Shown piece by piece: positions 6,825 through 10,557 of a DNA stretch of 10,557 nucleotides. The stretch covers positions 1-10,557 of the forward strand of contig JAFDCW010000225.1 of the NCBI GenBank assembly GCA_019312705.1, given 5' to 3'. Position 1 is the stretch's first letter; every line of letters starts with the position of its first letter. The DNA is from Deltaproteobacteria bacterium (GTDB lineage: Bacteria; Myxococcota; Polyangia; Polyangiales; B10-G4). A program made the translations under genes and the position numbers. The notes beneath the pieces are model-generated. The model saw only the letters and a list, made by a program, of their open reading frames with translations. It was not told the DNA's origin and searched no databases.

Positions 6825-9278
6825 GTGAGCGAGACGGACCGGCAGGACGGCCTCATCGAACGCGCCCTGGCCCGCCTCGGGCGGCTGATCCATCGACGCG
6901 CAGGCCTGCTCACCGCCGTGGTGGTGCTCTCGATGGTGCCGGCCGCGCTCTTGGCGTCGCAGCTCGAGCTCCGGGCGTCTTTCTTGGACTTGCTGCCCGA
7001 GAACGAACGGCCGGTTCGAGAGCTTCGGCAGGTGATCGAGCATGCCCGGGCGCCGAGCAATGTGCTCGTTGCCATCCCCCGCGACGACCCCGAACTCGCA
7101 GAGCGCTTTGCCCGGGAGCTCATCCCCGCCTTCGAAACACGCCCCGAGGTCCTGGCGACGGGCGGCTGGATCGACGTGAGCTTCTTCGAGGACCGACAGC
7201 TTCTCTACGTCGACGAGTCCGAACTCGAAGAGCTGGTCGACCGCGCGGAGCAGGCCATCGACCGGGAGCTTCTGCTTCGAACCGGCCTCTACATCGACTT
7301 TGAAGATGAGAGTGAAGAAGGAGAAACGACGGCGGCGCTGCTCGCAGACGTCGACGAAGCCGACGGTGCCCTCGATCTCCCGGAATGGGTGGTCACGACC
7401 GACGACCGCTACCTCTGCATCTGGGCCTTCGTCGCGACGCCGAGCAGTGACCTCGACGCGGCTCGGGTCACCTACGCGGCCATTCGAGAGACGGTTGATG
7501 GCGTCCGCGCCGGAAGCCCCTATGAGGGCCTAGCGGTCCGCTACGCCGGCGGGATCCCCGTGCGAATCGAGGGAGACACAGCGATGCGCGAGGACCTCAC
7601 CCTCGCCGGGGTCGTGGGTTTCAGCGCCGTCGTGCTCTTCATCGTAATCGCCCTGCGCACGCCGCGGGCGCTGGTCCTGCTTTCGGTCCCGCTCCTGTCG
7701 GGCCTCGCGTGGACCTTTGCATTCGCAGAGCTCGCCGTCGGCCACCTCAACATCATCAGTGGCTTCCTCTTCTCGATCCTATCGGGCCTGGGCATCGAGT
7801 ACGGCATCCACCTGCTGCACCGCTACCGCACCCTTCGCGAAGAAGGCCTCGGCCTCGAGCCTGCGATCGAGCGGCTCTTGCCCTCGACGGGACGCGCTCT
7901 CGTCTCCGGGGCTCTCACCAACGCCAGCGTCTTCGGCATCATCGCCCTGGCCCAGTTCCGCGGCTTCAGCGAGTTCGGGATCATCGCCGCGGCAGGCCTG
8001 CTGATCACGCTGGTGACCACGATGGTCGGCCTGCCCGCCCTGCTCGTCATCATGGAGCGCTGGCGACCGATGCACTTCCCGGAACAGAAGGAAGAGACTC
8101 GGGGGGTCAGCGTGCCCACCGGCGTGCGCCGCGGCATCTTGATCTTGGTTCCGGCCTTGGCTGCCGCTTCGGCCTTCGTCCTGGCGACGGGCGGGGCGAG
8201 CTTCGACGGGAGTTGGCGTCTGCTCGCCGGTGATACGGACGCGAGCAACTTTGGCGAGTACCTGCGTCACCACCTCGGCGGGCGACACACGGCCGCGATG
8301 CTTTGGGCCCGGGAGGGAGTGGACCTCGGGGAGTTGCGTCACGTCGTCGAGGAGCTCGGTGAAGCGCGCGAAGCTGCCGGGGAAGACTGGGATGTCGTGG
8401 CGATCGGAACGATCGACAAGTTCTACCCCGCCATCGAAAAGCAACGAGCGCGGTCCGCGATCGCGGACCGCCTCGGGATTCAACTCGACCGCATCCGCCC
8501 AGGCATGCTCGACGAGGCTGGCGAAACCCGCCTGGCAGACGCGCGACAGATGATCGAAGCCGCTCGTCCGTTTTCCATCGACGAGGTCCCGTACTCCGCG
8601 GTGGGTCACATGCTCACCTCCGACGGAACGGGGTCGATGGTGCGCCTCATGGTGGAAGACCATGACGACTCCGGCACCGACGCTCTGACCTCCTGGGCCG
8701 CCCAGGCCCGGGCGGTGGCGAGCGCCCTCACCGAGGCCGACCTCCATGCACCGATGCTCAGCGAGAACTGGGTCGCCGGGGAGATCTTCGAACGCGTCGC
8801 CCGCGACGGCCGGTTCCTGCTCTTCGGTACCTTCTTCGCGGTCTTCCTGGTCCTCCTGATCGATTTTCGCGGTCTTCGTCCGGCGTTGGCAGTGCTCGGG
8901 GCGGTGGCCCTCGGCGTGGTCTCCATCGCCGGGGCGCTCTGGCTCACCGGCTTGCGCCTCAACTTCATGAACATCGCCATCCTGCCGGTCTGCGTCGCAA
9001 TCAGTTTGGACAACGCGATCCACGTCTACCATCGGTGGCGAGATGGCGGCCCGGGGTCCATCCCGGTGGTGCTCCGCCAGACCACCGTAGCCAACGCGTT
9101 GTCGTCGACCACCAACCTCCTGGGCTTCACGGCCCTCGCGCTCACCCACCACGCCGGCCTGCGCTCGGTCGCCTTCCTGGCGATGATCGGCGTCGGCCTG
9201 ACCTATATCTCCACGTCAATTTGGTTCCCGATGGTCCTCGCGACCTACGACCAGTGGCGTGCGTCTCGTGTGGTGTAG
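6825..9278 (+). CDS. RND-superfamily MMPL-type exporter
   Basis: The start GTG at 6825 (MSETDRQDGLIERALARLGR) is preferred because the upstream in-frame part is low-complexity and overlaps the divergent gene; this gives 817 aa ending at TAG 9276-9278. The layout is the two-fold MMPL/RND repeat. TM1 (about 28-46) is followed by a large periplasmic loop (47-255), five helices (about 258-411) and a cytoplasmic linker. TM7 (437-456) is followed by a second large loop (457-660) and five helices (661-803). The signature helix of half one is GLGIEYGIHLLHRY (321-334) and of half two AISLDNAIHVYHRW (725-738); these place Glu325 and Asp729 where MMPL proteins usually have the proton-relay Asp. Relatives such as MmpL3 and HpnN move lipids out of the inner membrane (glycolipids, hopanoids). 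The substrate here is unknown. The neighbouring sulfatase-like gene and SDR suggest an envelope-lipid role, by inference. Confidence 0.92.
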   Translation: MSETDRQDGLIERALARLGRLIHRRAGLLTAVVVLSMVPAALLASQLELRASFLDLLPENERPVRELRQVIEHARAPSNVLVAIPRDDPELAERFARELIPAFETRPEVLATGGWIDVSFFEDRQLLYVDESELEELVDRAEQAIDRELLLRTGLYIDFEDESEEGETTAALLADVDEADGALDLPEWVVTTDDRYLCIWAFVATPSSDLDAARVTYAAIRETVDGVRAGSPYEGLAVRYAGGIPVRIEGDTAMREDLTLAGVVGFSAVVLFIVIALRTPRALVLLSVPLLSGLAWTFAFAELAVGHLNIISGFLFSILSGLGIEYGIHLLHRYRTLREEGLGLEPAIERLLPSTGRALVSGALTNASVFGIIALAQFRGFSEFGIIAAAGLLITLVTTMVGLPALLVIMERWRPMHFPEQKEETRGVSVPTGVRRGILILVPALAAASAFVLATGGASFDGSWRLLAGDTDASNFGEYLRHHLGGRHTAAMLWAREGVDLGELRHVVEELGEAREAAGEDWDVVAIGTIDKFYPAIEKQRARSAIADRLGIQLDRIRPGMLDEAGETRLADARQMIEAARPFSIDEVPYSAVGHMLTSDGTGSMVRLMVEDHDDSGTDALTSWAAQARAVASALTEADLHAPMLSENWVAGEIFERVARDGRFLLFGTFFAVFLVLLIDFRGLRPALAVLGAVALGVVSIAGALWLTGLRLNFMNIAILPVCVAISLDNAIHVYHRWRDGGPGSIPVVLRQTTVANALSSTTNLLGFTALALTHHAGLRSVAFLAMIGVGLTYISTSIWFPMVLATYDQWRASRVV

Positions 9279-9331
9279 GATGCCTACCAACGGCCGAAGG
9301 CAACCCGGCCGCCTACTCGAGGAGCCACGCC

Positions 9332-9694
9332 ATGCACCTGACCCCCTGTAGTCACTGCGAGCGTCACGTCCGGTCTACCGACGCCGCGTGCCCATTCTGC
9401 GACGAACCGGTCCTGCCGACGGCCCCTCGACCATCGCCACCGAGACGCCTCAGCCGGTCCGCGCTGGTCGCGTGGGGCGCGGCGTTGGCCTCGATCACGG
9501 CGGCATGCACTCCGGCCGGATCGACCAGCGAGGCAGAACCCCAAACCCAAGAGGAGGGGACCCCGGACGAGGCGTCGCCCGACGAGACTCCGATCGACGA
9601 CATTGCCCCGGCCACCGCCTACGGCGGAGCGCCCATGCCCGAGGACGACTTGGAAGACCCCCCCATTCCCGAGCCAGATCTCCCCCCCGAATAG
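9332..9694 (+). CDS. Small zinc-ribbon protein with lipoprotein-like segment and acidic Pro-rich tail
   Basis: This is a 120-aa protein. ATG at 9332 is preceded by GAGGAG (9319-9324) at 7-base spacing, the clearest ribosome-binding site in the window. Residues 6-23 form a zinc ribbon, CSHC-x10-CPFC (Cys 6, 9, 20, 23). A basic Pro/Arg stretch (33-42) is followed by a hydrophobic segment (44-58) ending in a lipobox-like TAAC (Cys59). The rest (60-120) is disordered and rich in Glu, Asp and Pro, with AYGGAPMPEDD near its end. Zinc ribbon in front of a lipobox-like hydrophobic segment and a YGG acidic tail is a layout I recognise from Myxococcota genomes; no function is known to me. If Cys59 were lipidated, the zinc ribbon would be removed with the signal segment; otherwise the protein is a single-pass membrane protein with a cytoplasmic ribbon. 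It lies 53 bp after the MMPL gene on the same strand. Confidence 0.85.
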   Translation: MHLTPCSHCERHVRSTDAACPFCDEPVLPTAPRPSPPRRLSRSALVAWGAALASITAACTPAGSTSEAEPQTQEEGTPDEASPDETPIDDIAPATAYGGAPMPEDDLEDPPIPEPDLPPE

Positions 9695-9754
9695 AGCCCG
9701 CGCACATACCTCCGCGGTCAGAAGACCCAAAGAGCCCTCGCCACCCACAGCTCG

Positions 9755-9883
9755 CTTTAATGGGGCTCACGTGCGTCAGCTGGCGAGCGCGCCCGCAGGG
9801 GCCGACCGAGCCGTACCTTTCGTACGGCGACCGAGGTTCCGAGGACGTAAGCCGCCAGATGGCGTGCGTGAGCCCCATTAAAG
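9755..9883 (+). repeat. 129-bp imperfect palindrome (MITE-like element or structured RNA)
   Basis: The outer arms, 9755-9771 and 9867-9883, are perfect 17-base inverted repeats (CTTTAATGGGGCTCACG). The stem continues inward to about 9785/9853: of the next 14 positions, ten are Watson-Crick, three are G-T/T-G pairs, and one is a G/A mismatch. The three wobble pairs (9772:9866, 9773:9865, 9776:9862) would pair as G-U only in a plus-strand RNA; on the minus strand they become A/C mismatches. Inside sits a smaller hairpin, GCCGTAC-cuuuc-GTACGGC (9810-9828), flanked by direct 7-base copies of GACCGAG (9804-9810 and 9829-9835). No long T-run follows either side, so a simple intrinsic terminator is unlikely. 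TTAA lies near both tips. It could be a short non-autonomous transposable element, a REP-like repeat or an ncRNA; the strand call is tentative. Confidence 0.7.
9810..9828 (+). repeat. Perfect 7-bp hairpin at the centre of the palindrome
   Basis: GCCGTAC and GTACGGC pair perfectly around the five-base loop CTTTC. The hairpin is bracketed by two direct copies of GACCGAG, the first overlapping it by its last base. It would form the apical loop of a plus-strand transcript of the larger palindrome. Confidence 0.6.
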
Positions 9884-9886
9884 AAA
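9880..9886 (-). terminator. Probable Rho-independent terminator tract of the SRP RNA
   Basis: On the minus strand the GC-rich closing stem of the SRP RNA is followed directly by TTTCTTT. Stem plus U-rich tract is the usual 3' end for bacterial small SRP RNA genes. Four of these bases (9880-9883) are also the outermost bases of the adjoining palindrome. Confidence 0.5.
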
Positions 9887-9966
9887 GGCCCCGCCACACG
9901 CTGGACACCGCGACCGTTGCTCCCTTCCGGGCCTGGCGGAGTTAGCGGGCCAGCGTTGGCAGGACC
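9887..9966 (-). ncRNA. ffs: Signal recognition particle RNA (4.5S, bacterial small type)
   Basis: The minus strand carries the conserved SRP domain IV: CCAGG-CCC-GGAA-GGG-AGCAAC, i.e. a GGAA tetraloop with the CAGG/AGCA internal-loop bases that bind the Ffh M domain (compare E. coli CAGGUCCGGAAGGAAGCAGC). The outer stem pairs GGUCCUGCCA-ACGCUGG (from 9966) with CCAGCGU-GUGGCGGGGCC (to 9887), allowing G-U pairs and a small internal asymmetry. The RNA is part of the particle that targets nascent membrane and secreted proteins. The 3' end is set by the stem and the TTTCTTT tract; the 5' end may lie up to about 12 bases further upstream. No Alu domain is present, as expected for the short form. 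It is co-oriented with the two upstream tRNA-Ser genes and may share their transcript. Confidence 0.93.
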
Positions 9967-10017
9967 ATAAGCGCGACCCGGATGGGCCACGAAAACTCTT
10001 TACGACTCAACTACGAC

Positions 10018-10109
<92 letters not shown>

Positions 10110-10151
10110 AAAGGCACCAACTATTCGCACACTGATGTTCAATGAACCCGG

Positions 10152-10238
10152 CGGAGAGCATGGGATTCGAACCCATGGTACCCTTGCGAGTACACTTGAT
10201 TTCGAATCAAGCGCCTTCGACCACTCGGCCAGCTCTCC
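10152..10238 (-). tRNA. tRNA-Ser(CGA)
   Basis: The minus strand forms a class II tRNA. Acceptor GGAGAGC (5' end at 10238) pairs with GCTCTCC, followed by discriminator G. The next three bases are CCG, so CCA is not encoded and must be added after transcription, unlike the neighbouring tRNA-Ser(GGA). The anticodon arm CTTGA-TTCGAAA-TCAAG gives anticodon CGA, which reads UCG, a frequent Ser codon in GC-rich genomes. The long variable arm and T-arm ATGGG-TTCGAAT-CCCAT are intact. Confidence 0.96.
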
Positions 10239-10245
10239 GCCGCGC

Positions 10246-10273
10246 GTTCTAGCAGACCGGTTAAAGCTGTCAA
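10246..10273 (-). promoter_or_regulatory. Sigma70-type promoter of the tRNA-Ser / SRP RNA cluster
   Basis: The minus strand has a consensus -35 box TTGACA (10273-10268), a 16-base spacer and the -10 box TAGAAC (10251-10246). Transcription would begin about 7 bases later, at or just before the 5' end of tRNA-Ser(CGA) at 10238. This is the clearest promoter in the window and could drive both tRNAs and perhaps ffs. Confidence 0.7.
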
Positions 10274-10339
10274 CGGCGGAATCACCGAGGAAATCGATCA
10301 TCTCGTGGAGGGCCGGGGCAGGGCCGGCGAGCCTCCAAA

Positions 10340-10557
10340 TCAGCGCTTTTCAGCGCGCCGCCGCGCCCGAACCGCCGCGAAGAACGCTTTGAGCTGGGCG
10401 GCGCACTCGTCCGCGAGCACCCCACCCTCGAGCTCGAAGGTGTGGTTCAGGCGCGAGTCGGTGCCGATTTGGTAGAGCGTCTTGGTCGCCCCAGCCTTCG
10501 GGTCGTCGGCGCCGTAGACGACCCGCGGGACCCGGGCGTTGACGAGCGCCCCGGCGC
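10340..10557 (-). CDS. tadA: tRNA-specific adenosine-34 deaminase TadA, C-terminal part
   Basis: The minus-strand frame is open from the right edge to TGA at 10342-10340, giving 71 complete residues that begin AGALVNARVPRVVYGADDPK. This matches the region of TadA just after the PCxxC zinc motif (E. coli AGALVHARIARVVFGARDAKTGA). Further matches are SRLNHTFELEGGVLADECAA (compare the E. coli NH-VE-EGVLADECAALL region) and a basic C-terminal helix ending RARRRAEKR. The two bases left at the edge (GC) fit the end of a Cys codon, the second zinc ligand, but the catalytic HxE and both zinc cysteines lie outside the window. TadA deaminates wobble A34 to inosine in tRNA-Arg(ACG). Its gene lies 101 bp upstream of tRNA-Ser(CGA) on the same strand. 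Confidence 0.92.
   Translation of the reverse strand, partial: AGALVNARVPRVVYGADDPKAGATKTLYQIGTDSRLNHTFELEGGVLADECAAQLKAFFAAVRARRRAEKR

Noticed and set aside
6703..7123. N-terminal extension of the sulfatase-like frame up to 7123
   Set aside because: It overlaps well-conserved MMPL coding sequence, is Ser/Arg-rich and low-complexity, and the membrane helices begin right after the TTG at 6703.
7779..9152. 457-codon minus-strand open frame within the MMPL gene
   Set aside because: Antisense shadow: charged, compositionally odd and without motifs, while the plus frame has complete MMPL signatures.
9271..9289. Small hairpin over the MMPL stop codon (TGG-TAGG / CCTA-CCA)
   Set aside because: Only seven pairs with a bulge and no T-run, so too weak to call a terminator.

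Overview
The window looks like chromosomal DNA of a GC-rich member of the Myxococcota (the former myxobacterial Deltaproteobacteria). Nothing in it names a species. The hints are the strong G/C bias at third codon positions; a lipoprotein joining DxDGDG/DCDD metal-binding motifs to a streptogramin-lyase-like propeller; a TPR/coiled-coil/two-helix envelope protein ending in a Cys-rich tail; and a short zinc-ribbon lipoprotein with a YGG acidic tail. I recognise these last types from Myxococcota genomes. No phage, plasmid, transposase or CRISPR gene is present.

Left part (1-3576, minus strand): three co-oriented envelope genes, read right to left. They are a 639-aa lipoprotein with metal-binding motifs and a beta-propeller, a 303-aa TPR/coiled-coil membrane protein, and a lipoprotein that overlaps the TPR gene by one base (TGATG) and runs off the left edge.

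Middle (3628-9278): a plus-strand NAD-dependent epimerase/3-beta-HSD-like SDR, whose nucleotide-binding N-terminus is broken by a short deletion and frameshift; a convergent membrane-anchored sulfatase/phosphotransferase-like protein on the minus strand (start near 6703, TTG); and, divergent from it, a plus-strand RND/MMPL exporter starting at a GTG at 6825. SDR, alkaline-phosphatase-fold enzyme and MMPL exporter would fit envelope-lipid metabolism and transport. That is inference from context only.

Right part (9332-10557): a small zinc-ribbon lipoprotein gene (plus), then a 129-bp near-perfect palindrome that no protein or known RNA explains. After it comes a minus-strand RNA cluster: the SRP 4.5S RNA (ffs), tRNA-Ser(GGA) and tRNA-Ser(CGA), the last preceded by a promoter with a perfect TTGACA -35 box. 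The 3' end of tadA (tRNA adenosine deaminase) fills the right edge. Translation-related functions are therefore grouped here on one strand.

The observations most worth following are the broken SDR gene (and the His at its expected catalytic Tyr), the palindrome abutting ffs, and the Thr-nucleophile sulfatase-like protein. I did not find convincing evidence for a wholly new multi-gene system.
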